This document shows, in pieces, positions 1 to 12,405 of a DNA stretch of 64,000 nt. The stretch's first letter is position 1. Each line of letters begins with the position of its first letter. Source of the stretch: Tolypocladium sp. Sup5 PDA-1 (Eukaryota; Ascomycota; Sordariomycetes; Hypocreales; Ophiocordycipitaceae); NCBI GenBank assembly GCA_000750105.3, contig JPHH03000086.1:31236-95235 (forward strand), given 5' to 3'. Position numbers and translations under genes: made by a program. Below the pieces are notes generated by a model. The model worked only from the letters and a program-made list of their open reading frames with translations, searched no databases and was not told where the DNA came from.

Positions 1-1632
1 GACGGCCACGCGATCCTGCGAGAGATCGAGGTCTCGCACCCCGCGGCCAAGAGCATGATTGAGCTCAGCCGGACGCAGGACGAGGAAGTTGGCGATGGCA
101 CCACGACCGTCATTATTTTGGGTAAGATGCCAGATGGCCCGCAACAAACCACCGCCAAACTGCACCCACGGTTCTGCTGACACATGCCACAGCCGGTGAG
201 ATCCTCGCCCAGGCCCTGCCCCAGCTCGAACGCAACATCCACCCCGTCGTCATCATCTCCGCCTTCAAGCGCGCTCTCAAGGACGCCCTCGAGATCATCG
301 ACGAAGTCTCCCTCCCCATCGACGTCGACGACGACAAGGCCATGCACCAGCTCATCTCCTCGTCCATCGGCACCAAGTTTGTCTCGCGATGGATGGACCA
401 GATGTGCGACCTCGCCCTCAAGGCCGTCCGCACCGTGACCTGGGACTCTGGCAATGGCAACACCGAGGTCGACATCAAGCGGTACGCGAGAATCGAAAAG
501 GTGCCCGGTGGCGAGATTGAGGACAGCAGGGTCCTCGACGGCCTGATGCTGAACAAGGACATCACACACCCCAAGATGAGGCGGCGCATCGAGAACCCCC
601 GCATCGTGCTCCTCGACTGCCCCCTCGAGTACAAGAAGGGAGAGTCGCAGACCAACATCGAGATCACCAAGGAGGAGGACTGGAACCGCATCCTGCAGAT
701 CGAGGAGGAGCAGGTCAAGATGATGTGCGAGGCTATCCTGGCCGTCAAGCCTGACCTCGTCATTACCGAGAAGGGGGTGTCTGGTGAGTTCTGAACATGT
801 ACTACGACCCGTTGTTGTTCCCTCTGGCTAACCTGGGACAGACCTGGCCCAGCACTTCTTCATGAAGGCCAACGTCACAGCTCTGCGCCGTGTGCGCAAG
901 ACGGACAACAACAGAATAGCGCGTGCCACCGGCGCCACCATTGTCAACCGGGTAGAGGATCTGCAGGACTCCGACGTCGGCACCCGGTGTGGCCTGTTCG
1001 AGATTGAGAAGATTGGCGACGAGTACTTTAGCTTCCTCACCAAGTGCCAGGACCCCAAGGCCTGCACGGTGCTTCTGAGAGGCCCGTCCAAGGACGTGCT
1101 CAACGAGATTGAGCGAAACCTCCAGGACGCCATGGGCGTGGCGCGAAACGTCATGTTCCACCCCCGCCTGTCGCCCGGCGGTGGCGCCACCGAGATGGCC
1201 GTGTCGGTGAGGCTAGGACAGCTTGCCAAGGGCATCGAGGGCGTGCAGCAGTGGCCGTACAAGGCGGTGGCCGACGCCATGGAGGTCATCCCGAGGACAC
1301 TGGTGCAGAACGCCGGCAAGAGCCCGGTGCGCGTGCTGACGGACCTGCGGGCCAAGCAGGCCGAGGGCAAGAGCACGTGGGGCGTCAATGGCGACACTGG
1401 CACCATTGTGGACATGAAGGAGTATGGCGTGTGGGAGCCCGAGGCCATCAAGCTGCAGAGCATCAAGACTGCCATCGAGGTGAGTTGTACTGTCGTGCCC
1501 ACCATCGTAAACATGTGATACTGACTTGGACATCTCTAGGCCGCCTGCCTGTTGCTAAGAGTGGACGACATCTGCAGTGCCAAGAAGGCGCAACATATTG
1601 GAGGCGGTGGTGCAGGTGGTGGCGACGATTAA
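1..1632 (+). CDS. CCT3: T-complex protein 1 subunit gamma (CCT3), 5'-truncated by the window edge
   Basis: Gamma subunit of the cytosolic group II chaperonin CCT/TRiC, which folds actin, tubulin and other proteins with ATP. Exons are 1-121, 193-783, 842-1479 and 1540-1632, with GTAAGA, GTGAGT and GTGAGT donors and clean AG acceptors; the frame is kept across all three joins. The first visible residues carry the ATP-binding chaperonin signature GDGTTT. Exon 2 is the intermediate/apical part ending in the family motif VITEKGVS, continued in exon 3 by DLAQHF. The equatorial C-terminal part includes SPGGGATEMAV. The tail is short, basic and then Gly/Asp rich. The N-terminal start lies upstream of base 1. 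It is convergent with the next gene, 280 bp away. Family assignment is very secure; only the 5' end is missing. Confidence 0.96.
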
Positions 1633-1912
1633 AGGAACGGTGAAGTTAGACGGCAAGGAGTGCTTGGGAAAGGGATGAACGCGGAGGACGGCAGATGTGT
1701 TTGCTCTGGTCATACCCCCTGTACTACGACATGCGGAGAGACGAGTCGTAGACGAGGATGAGGATGAGGAAGGAAGCAATATTCTTAGACAAAACCGCAA
1801 GAGAAACACGGCAGTCTGGATCGTTGGGCTACGGCGGACTAGCGAGATGAAGGAAATCTAATGGGTATCATTGTGGATGCTATGCGACTCGGCCATGCCC
1901 ATGTCTGAAGGC

Positions 1913-2548
1913 TCAATCATGGTCGTCGTGGATGACAAGACCGGGGCCTTGTGCCATGGCAGCTGGAACCGCGTCGCCGTCTTTGTCTTGCTGATCGCCA
2001 TTCTCCCCGTGGCTGTGACTTTGTTTGAGAGGAGATGGGTCTGCCGGTGCGCCGGTCGCGGCCTTGACATGCCCGGCGGCAGCAGCAGCACCATCACCTC
2101 CCCCGCCCTTCTTGGCCTTTCTGGCCTTCATCTTCTCCCTCTTCTCCCTATTCTTCCTCGTCCGCTCCTCGTCCCTGCGCTCCCGCTCGGTCTTTTCCTT
2201 CTCAAAGAGCTCCTGCTCCTTCTCGCGGCGCAGCTCGTCGTCCATGCCGCGCAGGCGCTCGTACTCGCGTCGGCGCGAGGCCTTGTAGACGTGGAACTCG
2301 CCGGAGCCGGCGCCGGCGCTGGAGCCCTGGACGTTGGTGACGATCTCCGGGGGCGCGGCGCCACCGGGGCGCTTGGTGGCGAGGGCGGTGCCGGAGGGGG
2401 GCACGCGGATCTCGCGGTCGGGCTTGGCGAAGAGGGCATCGAGGGAGGCGGCTTGGGCCGAGGACGGCGTGAGGGCGCGCTTCTTGGTGGGACGGTGGGA
2501 GCGGGGGTCGGCGGAGGTGGGGATTGACTCGGGGCCTTCGCCGGACAT
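1913..2548 (-). CDS. PRKRIP1-like (DUF1168) spliceosome-associated protein
   Basis: Single-exon gene of 211 codons. Residues about 70-150 match the PRKRIP1/DUF1168 family: the signature VQGSSAGAGSGEFHVY is followed by a long, highly charged helix rich in Arg, Glu and Lys (RRREYERLRGMDDELRREK). Human PRKRIP1 lies on the spliceosome as a long helix bridging U2 and other components; a splicing role here is inferred from the family. The N-terminus (about 65 residues) is Ser/Thr/Pro rich with a basic patch (PTKKRAL) that could be a nuclear signal. The C-terminus is Gly/Ala low complexity and ends in an acidic-His tail. The ATG at 2548 is the first in frame and gives the expected size. The gene is convergent with CCT3. 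Confidence 0.88.
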   Translation of the reverse strand: MSGEGPESIPTSADPRSHRPTKKRALTPSSAQAASLDALFAKPDREIRVPPSGTALATKRPGGAAPPEIVTNVQGSSAGAGSGEFHVYKASRRREYERLRGMDDELRREKEQELFEKEKTERERRDEERTRKNREKREKMKARKAKKGGGGDGAAAAAGHVKAATGAPADPSPLKQSHSHGENGDQQDKDGDAVPAAMAQGPGLVIHDDHD

Positions 2549-3535
2549 GGTGGCGGTGGTGATGGTGTTGTGTTGTGTTGCGAGGTCTGGAGACGGTTGT
2601 TGGCCGGAGCGTCGAGAGAGAGGGAGCTGATGCGCGAAGCGAGCTGCGAGACGTTGCCAGGTTACGCGCGGAGCAAGACTCTATGCGCCGTCTATGGCTG
2701 GAATATGCGACGGGGGTGTGATGTACGCGGACGCTGTGCAATGCGCCGTCGCAGATGGGTGGTTGGATGTTGGGGAGGTCGAGGTGGTGGTGATGAGGCT
2801 GAAAAATTGGCGGAAGCTGGGGAGGGAGAGACCTCCGCAAGGCAGGGCAGCGAGCGAGTGTGCACGACCCCGCCACGGACAGCGGCACGACCCCTGCCCA
2901 TCCGCTAGAAGCAGCCCCCTGCATAGCCGCTCAAGCCCAGCCCAGCAACGCGGCAGTGTTGCAGACAAAGAGGAGATTCATGTACCTCTCACGGAGCCAT
3001 CACCAACGCACATATGGACACGGCCCGAGCAGTACTGTATTGCAGAGCGCGTCGTGGTGAACCAACAGCTCCCTTGGTCGTGAACGCGACTGGCCTGTTT
3101 GGCTGGGCTTCTGCATCCATGGCACCATCGTCTGGCAGTTGATCTCGTCATGCCGCTGGCATGGGTTTGTAAGCCACGGCACGGCAGTGGACGGCGCAGG
3201 CAAGGCACGAGGTACCTCTACGGTTTGCCCCGAGTTCAACGACGGCCCCACTCGGTGTCGAACCCGACCATTGTCACAGACCGATGTCCATCTTTCCTCC
3301 TCCCCTTCTTCTTCCTCCCGCATTGACGACTTGACGACTCTCAAAACCTCTCTACGGCTTGATCCTCGACTGCGGTCATCACACTCTACCTTGCTCCTCC
3401 CGGACGTCCTCACCGTACGCACGTATACCATTGAAGCGACATCTTGTCGAGTTTCAGCGGCGCCCCTCCATCCACCCATCACCACCGCCGCCGCATTTTC
3501 AACTTCAACTTTCGACGACGACACAACCGGCAGCC
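2549..3535. other. Divergent promoter region, no gene
   Basis: About 1 kb between the divergently transcribed PRKRIP1-like gene and the phosphatase-fold gene. The last 250 bp before the plus-strand start are pyrimidine rich (runs of CTTCCTCC and CCACCACC), typical of fungal leaders. Open frames here have no recognisable domain and no splice logic, so no gene is called. Confidence 0.6.
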
Positions 3536-5145
3536 ATGGCCAAGCCACGGCTAATTATTCTCATCCGCCATGCCCAGTCCGAGGGCAATAGTACGTCGCC
3601 CACGTTACATTCACCCTGTGTCCTGTCCTGTCCTGTCCCGTCTTGCCTGTGCCTCCGTGAAACATCCAGCTCGCTAACCCACCACCTCGTCCAGAGAACC
3701 GCGAAATCCACCAGTCCATCCCCGACCACAGAGTCAAGCTCACGGCCGACGGCTGGACGCAGGCCCACGAAGCCGGCCGACGCCTGCGCAACCTCCTCCG
3801 CCCCGACGACACCCTCCACTTCTTCACCTCGCCCTACCGCCGCACCCGCGAGACCACCGAGGGCATTCTCGCGACCCTCACCTCCGACGACCCGGGCCCC
3901 TCGCCCTTTCGCCGCTCCAACATCAAGGTCTACGAGGAGCCGCGCCTGCGCGAGCAGGACTTTGGCAACTTCCAGCCCTGCGGCGCCGAGATGGAGCGCA
4001 TGTGGCAGGAGAGGGCCGACTACGGCCACTTCTTCTACCGCATCCCCAACGGCGAGAGCGCCGCCGACGCCTACGACCGCGTGAGCGGCTTCAACGAGAG
4101 CCTGTGGCGGCAGTTTGGCGAGGACGACTTTGCCAGCGTTTGTGTTTTGGGTATGCTCCTAATCCATCCACAGGTTCGATCTGAACCCGGGCTAACCTCA
4201 ATATACGCAGTTACCCACGGGCTCATGTCCCGCGTCTTCCTCATGAAGTGGTACCACTTCACCGTCGAGTACTTTGAGGACCTCCGCAACGTCGACCACT
4301 GCGAGTTCCTCATCATGCGCAAGCAGGACAACGGCAAGTTCCTCCTCGAGAACAACCTGCGCACCTGGTCCGAGCTTCGCCGCGAGCGCAGCGCCATCGC
4401 CATCAACGCCAACAAGGACAAGGACAAGGACAAGGAAGAGGTCAAGGTCGACCGCTCCAAGACCGCTGTCGTGACCCGTCGCTGGGGTGGTTGCCCCAAC
4501 GGGTGCAATCACACCAACCACTACAAGAAGCGCCACGATCTCGAGGCGTTGCGGCAGAGGGACGTTGAGCGCAGCGGGCTACCTGGTACCAACGGCAACG
4601 GCAGTAACGGCAACAGTAGTAACGGCAACGGGATGACGATTGCGAGCAGGCGGCAGCGGCAGCATCACGCCATCAGCTCCGACGACGGCGACGACGAGCA
4701 GAGCGACCACCGCGCCGCCCCCGACGTCGAGATCGAGGTCACCCGGACCCTCGAGGAGGTGCTCTCCTCCCCCGACGGCACGCCCTCCTTCATCACCGCC
4801 GAGGACCGCCTCCGCAGCCTCAAGTCCCCTCACCTGCACGTCGGCCGCGACTTTGGCGGCACCTACTCGGGCCACGCCTCGCTCGCCGGCAGCGATACCG
4901 ACGCCTCCGATGACGAGGCCCAGGGGCGCCAGCGCGTCGCATCTATCAACGCCCGCATCCGGTCCGCCAACGGGGGCGGCGCCGAGGACCGCCGTGCCGA
5001 CACCGGTGACCGTGCGTTTGCGAACCGTCTGGGGGATGCGCCGCCGGCGGCTGCGGACCTCCGGGGGTCAGGGGACGGTCCGGACATGGACGACTTGGAC
5101 AAGGCGGAGAGGGAGGACCGCAGCCTACAAGGGAGCGTCTACTAG
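3536..5145 (+). CDS. Histidine phosphatase superfamily (phosphoglycerate-mutase-like) protein, DET1-like
   Basis: Three exons (3536-3590, 3695-4150, 4211-5145) give 481 residues. Exon 1 encodes the catalytic RHG-type motif LIRHAQSEGN, where His is the phospho-acceptor. The second catalytic His is in VLVTHGLMSR at the exon 2/3 join, and SPYRRTRETTEGI supplies the second phosphate-pocket Arg. The layout resembles the fungal/plant family that includes budding yeast DET1, a broad-range acid phosphatase linked to sterol transport; the substrate here is unknown. After the about 270-residue catalytic domain comes a conserved small motif GGCPNGCNHTNHY, possibly metal binding, then a low-complexity Asn/Gly/Ser and acidic tail. 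Intron 2 is 60 nt and has no stop, so retention would insert 20 residues; splicing is preferred because it restores the VTHG strand. Confidence 0.88.
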
Positions 5146-6085
5146 CGACTATTGAAGAACACATGCCATCATGAGTACCAGTTTTACGGAAAAGGAGTTT
5201 GGGTTTGCTGGCAGCGCTTGGGCTATAGAGATTGTATACAGCGTCACACGGGGATATACCTACGATACATCGCATGAATAGATTCCGATTACTTTCCGTC
5301 GACCACCTCATCCTTTACAGTCGTCAACGTGCACAGTAAACGCAACACGAGACAAGACCCCTGGTCCAAATGGTGTTCCATTCCAACGCCGCTCTCGGCG
5401 ACGTCCAATTCTAGCTACCCTTTCGTTCCCTTTCCCACCCCCGACGCAGAGGCCATGCTAGCGCGAGAAGACAAGGACTTGAAGAGAAGCCAAAACGCAC
5501 AACAGGCTCAACAAGTAAGGGATCAACCCCCGCGTCGCCATGCAAGGTCCGTCCTCCCCCTCCTTCTTCGTCTTTAGCCGCCCTTCATTCCAATCCAGCC
5601 GTTTGAAGAAAAAAAATTGAAAACAAAAAAGGGGGAAGAAAACTCCTCCAAGTACAAGGTCCCTCGCGGAAATCCCTCTCATAAGGGCGTCCTTCCCTCT
5701 CTAGAGGTGGCCCAAAGCGGAAACAAAAACTGGAAGAAAAAAGAATACACAAGTAACACAGAGACAAGTTGGATATATAGCGGCGCTTTCGCATTCCATG
5801 ATGGAGAAAAAACAATAGAACCCCGGTGTCTCCGTGCTGTATGCAAGTCAAAACAGGCGCCTCTTTCTTCTTTTCGTTGGGAGTCGAGTCCCCGGTCAGG
5901 GCCTCGAGAAGGTTTATTTCTATCAAGAACCAGTATCGTGGCACGTGCTGAGGAAACGAAGTTTCAGGAAGCAACAAGTAACAGGCCAGGCGTACAGAGG
6001 CGCACCATGACGCGATGAGGTCCAGAGAAACGGTGCCGTGGGCAGAGACGACATGTCCCGCACCAGAGTCACAAAGCTAGGCCTG
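5146..6085. other. Convergent 3' flanks, no gene
   Basis: 940 bp between two converging genes. It is A-rich around 5600-5770 (runs of A7-A8) and must hold both 3' UTRs and poly(A) sites. I see no domain, RNA gene or repeat in it. Confidence 0.55.
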
Positions 6086-9000
6086 TCAAAAGAACTTGGC
6101 CATGGCTCTGCTCAGATCGATAAAATCAACCGGCTTCGTGACGTAGTCGCTGAATCCCGCGGCGATGCACTTTTCCTGGACGTCCGACATGACATTGGCG
6201 GACAGAGCAATGATGGGCATCTTGGAGAAGTCTCCCGCCCTCTCCCACTGCCGTATCTCACGGCACGCTTGGTACCCGTCCTTGCGTGGCATGTGGAGGT
6301 CGCACTGCCAGGACTTGTTAATTACCTGCTGCGCACGATTCGTTGCTAGATTTTGTGGCAATGACTTACCAGAATGAGAGAGTAGTGCTTGTGCGGCTTC
6401 GAGAGCACCTTTTCCGTGCATTCCACGCCATCGACGGCAACATCCACATCGACACCGATCTTCTTGAGGTACTTCATCAGCACCTTCTGGTTGACCGGGT
6501 TGTCTTCCACCAAGAGCACTTTGTATCCCTTGTTGCCCATGCGACGCTCGATTTCCTGGTAGCTCGCCTTCTGGCTCTCCACCATCTGCTGCGCCGTGGA
6601 TCGATTCCGATCCGTACTCAGATCCCGTACTTTATCCGGGTCGAAGATGACCGCAAAGCGTGAAGGTTTGACCGGCTTGTAGATGAACGTTACCAGGTTG
6701 TCCGTGAGCAGACGCTCATACTTGGTGTCCGTCGCTTGCTTCATTACAGCCTGGCGCTGCACCGAGTCGGAGAGGATGAGGATGGTGGTAGTGTCAATCT
6801 TTTGCGACTTGGTGATTTGGTCCATCACGTTGATGATGGCTTCGGCGGAAGCGAGGTTGAGGACGATGTGAGTAAACTTAATCGGATCGTCACCGCCAAT
6901 GAACTTCTGGGCCTCCTCGACCGTGGCAAGGGCCGTTATCTGATGCGGTACTTCCTTTGGTAGGGTCATCTCAATGTGCTGCGCTGTCGCTTCGCGGCTG
7001 TGGTACTGTGGACATATAATGAGGATCGAGTACATGGGCGGGCGGAAGTCTGGGGACGGTTGGCCGTTGTTATCTGGAGTCGCCCTTCTGCCTGGAGAGC
7101 CTCTGTCCGAAGGCATCTCCAGCCTCATCTGAGAAAGGTCTTGCCCACTGGCCTTGGCAGCCTCACTAAAGCGAGCCAGGCCTGTGTTCACGGACGTAAC
7201 AGATGACCTGTCCGTAAGATGTGATCTGCTGGAGTGAACTGAGGGATTAGAGCTTCCAGTCGAGGTCACGTCGGGTGACGTGTAGTCGGCATCAGTAGCG
7301 CCCTGGTTGGCGCTTTTGGCGTGGCGCAGCTGTTCCACCGCTGGCAATTGCTTGAGATTTCGGGGCACGCTCTCTGAAGAGTCATGACGGGACCCGACAG
7401 AGGTTGTTGATGCCGGACTGCTTGGGAGGTTGGGATGGTCCTCTGGCGTTGGGAGGGCGAACCGGGCCGTAAATGTAAAGGTAGACCCCTTTCCTAATTC
7501 TGCGGTTCCTTCCATCTTGCCGCCATGGAGCTCAACGAGTTGCCTGGAAATGACGAGGCCCAATCCGCTTCCACCGTGTTGTCTCGTGCTGCTGCCGTCA
7601 ATCTGGCTAAAGGGCTTGAAGATGAGATCAGCCTCCTCCTTGGAGAACCCTCGGCCAGTGTCGGTTATGGCGAACTGGAGAGTAATCTCGTGGTCGTATT
7701 GGTCCGAGAAGTCTTCGGTATAAACTCGGCATCGACTAAACACCTCTCCCTCGGTGGTGAATTTGATGGCATTGCCAATGACGTTGAGCAAGACTTGCCG
7801 AATCCGCACCTTGTCGCCTTTGACCCAGGCCGGAACCTCGGCGTCAACGAGGTAGTTGAGCTCAAGGCGTTTCGCGATTGCCATCGTCGAAACGAGCTCG
7901 TTGACGTCTTCGATCAGGGATCGAGTGTGGAACCATTCGTACTTGAGCTTCATCATGCCGGCATCAACCTTGGACAGGTCCAGGATGTCGTTGATGATCA
8001 TGATGAGGCTGTTGGCGCTGGTCTGAATCGTGTTTGTGTAGTCGCGCTGTTCTTCATCCAATGTCGTGTCCTGGAGGAAGCTGACCATGCCGGAAATGCC
8101 AATTAGTGGAGTCCTGATTTCGTGAGACATGTTGCTCAAGAATCTACTCTTGGACTCCATGGCCTCTTTGAGTTTTGTCTCCAGGATCTTGTGGTCATTG
8201 ATATCCGTGGCCGAACCGAAGTAGGAACTGGCGCCGCGGCCAAAGTCGATGGTATCGATCTCTACGCAGCGGATGAGGTGCCAACGGTACTCTCCGGTCT
8301 TTGAACGCAGGCGGACTTCAGTCGTGTAAGAGAGTCTGCCGCTGGTGTCAGTGGCCACCTTGATGATGCCTTTCCTTGCCAGCTCCATCAAGTCCGCAGA
8401 CGGTAGCTCACGGCCCGAGTCGGTACCCGAGCTGCTGCTCCGGGACGGCACTGAGCGACCACTCTTTGAACCGTCTTGGGCGGTTGGCGACTTCGATTCT
8501 CGAACGGTACCAGACGTGGGCGTTGCTTCGGAGGATTCAGATTCATCGTTCCTTTTGCGCTGCACATTGCCTTTTTGTTTGGAGGCTTTGTCAGTTGGGA
8601 TGCGACATTTTGCCAAGTCGTCTGGATGCACGTAATCCATGAAGCCAAGGCTCAACGAAGCATCAAAGCTTTGTCCGGTGTATGATAGCCACTGCTCGTT
8701 GGCAAACGTGATGCCCTCGTCTTCAGTCGCCGTAAATATGATCTGCGGAATGAGGTTGGCTAGCAGGCGATGCTTGGCTTCCGATGCCTCAACCTCTTCT
8801 TGTCGGGCCGCCCTCAGCTCGGCAATGTGTTGGTCGTGGATATCCATATACGAGCCCAGGAACTGCATGATGACCCCCCTCTTGTCCTTTGAAGCAACCG
8901 CTCTGGCATAGAACCATCGGTATGCGCCGTCGAACCGCTTGATACGCACCGTCCTGGAAAATTGCTCTCCCGTTCGGAGTGAGTGTCCCCATGCCTTCAG

Positions 9001-12000
9001 ATATCCGTCGCGATCATCTGGATGAATACTTCCCCAGGGATCTGCAGACAAGTCTGCGACGGTCTGCCCGCGATAAGACAGAAAACGACTATTCACCCAT
9101 ACAGTCTCGCCAGTTTGCGGAAGAGACACGAAAACATGGGCCGGCAGGGAATCCAGGATGAGGCCCTTTAATCTGTCAGAAGGGGGTGGCATGTCCGCCC
9201 CCAACGTCGTCAGAGTGCTGGTGCGTGGCGGTGCGGACGGGGTCGGTGGTGGCCTGGCAAGGCTAGAGCTTGGAGGCAGCGATTGAAAGGTCGCGGCAAA
9301 GTCTGCGCCATAGCTGTGAAGTACGGTGTGGCCTTGATGGGGCCCGGGGCCCGGATCAGCCTTTGCAGGCTCTGGATGTCTTTCGACTGGCTTCGTTGCC
9401 GCAGCTTCCTCTGGGGCGTCGATGTTCGCCTCTTGCGTGTTCTTGACAGTGAGGTCTTTTCGAGCTTGCACAGTAGCGTCGTCGATATCATGGACAGGCT
9501 TGTCAGTCAGCAGCTCCGGGCTCACGAGGTCTTGCGAAGGCCTAGGGGCCAACAGCAAGGAATGCCTCTTCTCCCCAGGTGAATTATCTTTGGATCCTGC
9601 CCTTGAGCGCTGGGTCCCGGGGCCCCATACCTCCTGCCTAGCCGATGCTGGCTTTTGCTTGCTGCTGAAATAGCTCTCGGCGCCTTGGGAAACGGCTGCT
9701 GGACTGCCGGCTGGCTGTCGCTTGTCGACGAGGTAGTTGAGAGACCCTTGCTCCCACCCAGGCGTTCCGAGCGGAGAGCCTGTAGCACTTTTCGATACTC
9801 CAGAGTAATCGCTTGGACTCGTTATGCTGCCGCCCAAGGACTGTTGCTGGGCGCCTTCACCGGACGCCAGGTATGGAGTATTCTCAATATGCCGTGCGAA
9901 TGGTGCCACGGCTCCGAAGCCAGCAGTCTGTGGTCTCCTACGCTGAATGCCAGCCAACTCAGTCTCCAGGTTGGTATAGTGTCGGCAAATGGAGAAAGAC
10001 GTGGCCATGTGAGGCGCAAGGTGTTCCAGAGAGTGCCTCAGGTTGGACGGGTAGGGTATGATGGGACTCAGGATGGACAAGATGGCAATCGGAGCCGGCT
10101 TATCCTTTCTCAAGTGCTCCAGCGTCAAGCGATCGGATTCGGAGGGCTCTTTGCGATCCTCGCTAGTATCGTCCTTGCTTAGGGACTGGGATCGCTGCTC
10201 CATGGCCGTGGAGTCTAGTCTGAAAGGGCGTGTTGGCCTCGAAAGCAGTACGTGCGTCAGGGGTATGTGCAATACAGTCCAGGAGTTGTCGACCCCGATG
10301 GCCTCTGGCGGGCGCATGCCGGTGTAGCTGGCGGGGGCTGAGCCTGGGTTGAAGGAATCTTCGTCGACCATGGCGTCGGTGAAGAAGGGGTTCTCCTTCG
10401 GGTCGGCGCGGACTGCCGGCGATGGAGCGGGGGACTGCGACCAAGGAGACGGCGGTGCTTGCTCATATTCCTCGTATTTTGGTGTAGGCGGTCTTGGTTC
10501 TTCTTCATCCAGACGGGAGGCGATAGTCGTTGCCTTTTCGCCCGTGGTGGCTTTGCCACGTACCGGGCCGGCAAATATGGACGACAGCTTCGACATGGAG
10601 TCTGATCGTTGCTTTTTGGGTCTCTTGGATGGATCCGAGCTGGTCGTCTTGGAGCCCGATTTTTGCTCCGCCGACTGGTCCGCTGGCTGGTTCGTGGTCG
10701 TCGGGAGATAGGGGTAACTTCGCGTCAGCGCAACAGGCCGACCCCGTTGGAGCACTCGCATGACGCCAGTATGGTCAATAAGGGGATCGGCTTCATAGTC
10801 CAAAGCCTGGAGAACAGGTAATACCCGTCCCTGACCCTCGTAGCGGGCCATGAAGGGGGCCTCCCAGCTAGGGATATCCTGCTCCTCCTCGGCGGCATCA
10901 TGTTCGACCAAGGCGTCCTTATTGAGCTTGGTGTAGTCGCGAGGGGCCTCGGCAGATGACCGAACTGACGGGAGATGAGTCTTGCTTCTCATCAAGTAAG
11001 AAGGCCTCCGGGCCGTGCTGGGCGTCGTTTCCTGCGACTTTTGCTTGTTATCCTCGTAGGTCGTGAAGGAATGGCGGCTGGCAAGACCGGGCCGGGCGGG
11101 CGTGCTCGGCTCGGCAACGTCATCTGCGTTAGGTGGGATATCGGATATAGCGTGCTCGCTGCTCAGCACGGCACTGCTTCCTTTAGCCATGTACCCCATG
11201 CTGAGGTCATCTTCGTGGTGCTCGTTGTACGTCGCCTTCTGTCCCCACGGCACGTTCTCTATGTCTGTGGTGTCGGCGGGGATGGCCAGCGTCACACGTT
11301 CGGCCTTGTACACATCTCTCATAATCTGGACGACAGTGTTCCACCAGGCATCCATGCCGGGCTCCGCGCTGAGCATGAGTGACAAATCGTAGAGGTTGGG
11401 GTTCGGAAAGTCAAAGTTTTCAATCTGCGGCGAGGCGCCCGAGGGGTTGAAGGTGTAGTTGGAAGCCGGAGTCGAGTTCTCGGAGAGGACCTTGTCCAAC
11501 ATGCCGCGATATTCGAAGCCCGTAAGGTGTGGGATCCGGAGGCCGGCGGCGGGCGAAGGCAGTGACTTGTGAGGGTACAGCGGAGCAAAGCCGCCACCGG
11601 CCATCCGGGGAAAGGGATAGGAGGGCGTGCCGGCGACGGGCCCGGGAGTCATACCGTCGCGTACCGTGTTGCCGGACTCGGTGGAGGTGGTGGTGAGGGC
11701 GGCCGTGAGCAGGGGCGAGTCGGACGCCGCCGCCTCCTCTGGAATCGGCGACACGCGAGCCTTGTCGGGCTGTGTCAGGGGCAGGCCCCGAGCCGATAGC
11801 TCGCGGATTTCGAGGTCGCGGGCCAGCTTCTCGCGATACTCGTGGAGCTGCTTCTGCGATGTCGCCGTGCGAGACGGGCCCGGGGCTGTCATGTCAGGGG
11901 CGGCAGCGGTGATGCCCTTTGCAATGCCGGCAGTAGCAGTCAGAGGCAGGCCGTCGTTAGCATTGGCACCGGCACCTGTACTGGCATTGGCATTAGCAGC

Positions 12001-12405
12001 TTCTCCGCCCGTCTGCCGCTCCGGGAGCAGCCTGCCCGACGGGTCGACCGGCGAGGAGGAAGGGTAGCTGGAGCGGCGTTGAGCCATGCTGTCACGCGCA
12101 TCCCCAGTTGATGCTGCTGCTGGTGCTGCGGCGTCGAGCGTTACACGTCCATGTCTCGCTGTGGACGGGCTAGATGCGATGGCGCGCGACGGCTGGGGTT
12201 TGGTGGCGGAGGATCGGTTCGGCAGCTTCAGTCGACGCGTCGAGAACGAGGCTGCCGTGGCCGTGGCCGTGGACGTCGGGGTCGATGACGGAGCAGTCGA
12301 GGGCGAGGCTGGCTCGGGCGAAGGTGAAGGCTCGGGCGAAGGTGAAGGCTCGGGCGAAGGTGAGGTTCTCCCGTGGTCTGCTGGGGAGGTCGTGGACCTT
12401 GGCAT
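6086..12405 (-). CDS. Very large hybrid histidine kinase (PAS-PAS-HisKA-HATPase-REC)
   Basis: Two exons (12405-6370 and 6304-6086) encode about 2084 residues. Residues 1-1070 are mostly Ser/Pro-rich and disordered, starting with a triplicated SPSPEP repeat. Two PAS domains follow (about 1072-1190 and 1205-1415). HisKA carries the phospho-accepting His at about residue 1428 in SNMSHEIRTPL. HATPase_c has the N box (GNAIKFT, about 1547), G1 (DTGRGF) and GGSGLGL (about 1613). A receiver domain begins near VEDNPVNQ (about 1963), with the phospho-Asp in CDLHMPRKDG at about 2014 and the conserved Lys in YVTKP. The single 65-nt intron (6305-6369, GTAAGT..CAG) falls one codon before the phospho-Asp codon. 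All catalytic residues are present, so it should be active in a His-Asp phosphorelay through an HPt protein. No transmembrane segment is evident, so a cytosolic sensor is inferred. The fungal HHK group is not assigned. Confidence 0.94.
12311..12364 (-). repeat. 18-bp tandem repeat (3 copies) in the histidine kinase N-terminus
   Basis: Three near-perfect copies of an 18-bp unit (plus-strand ggctcgggcgaaggtgaa) encode three SPSPEP hexapeptides near the start of the kinase. In-frame length variation between strains is likely. Confidence 0.9.
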
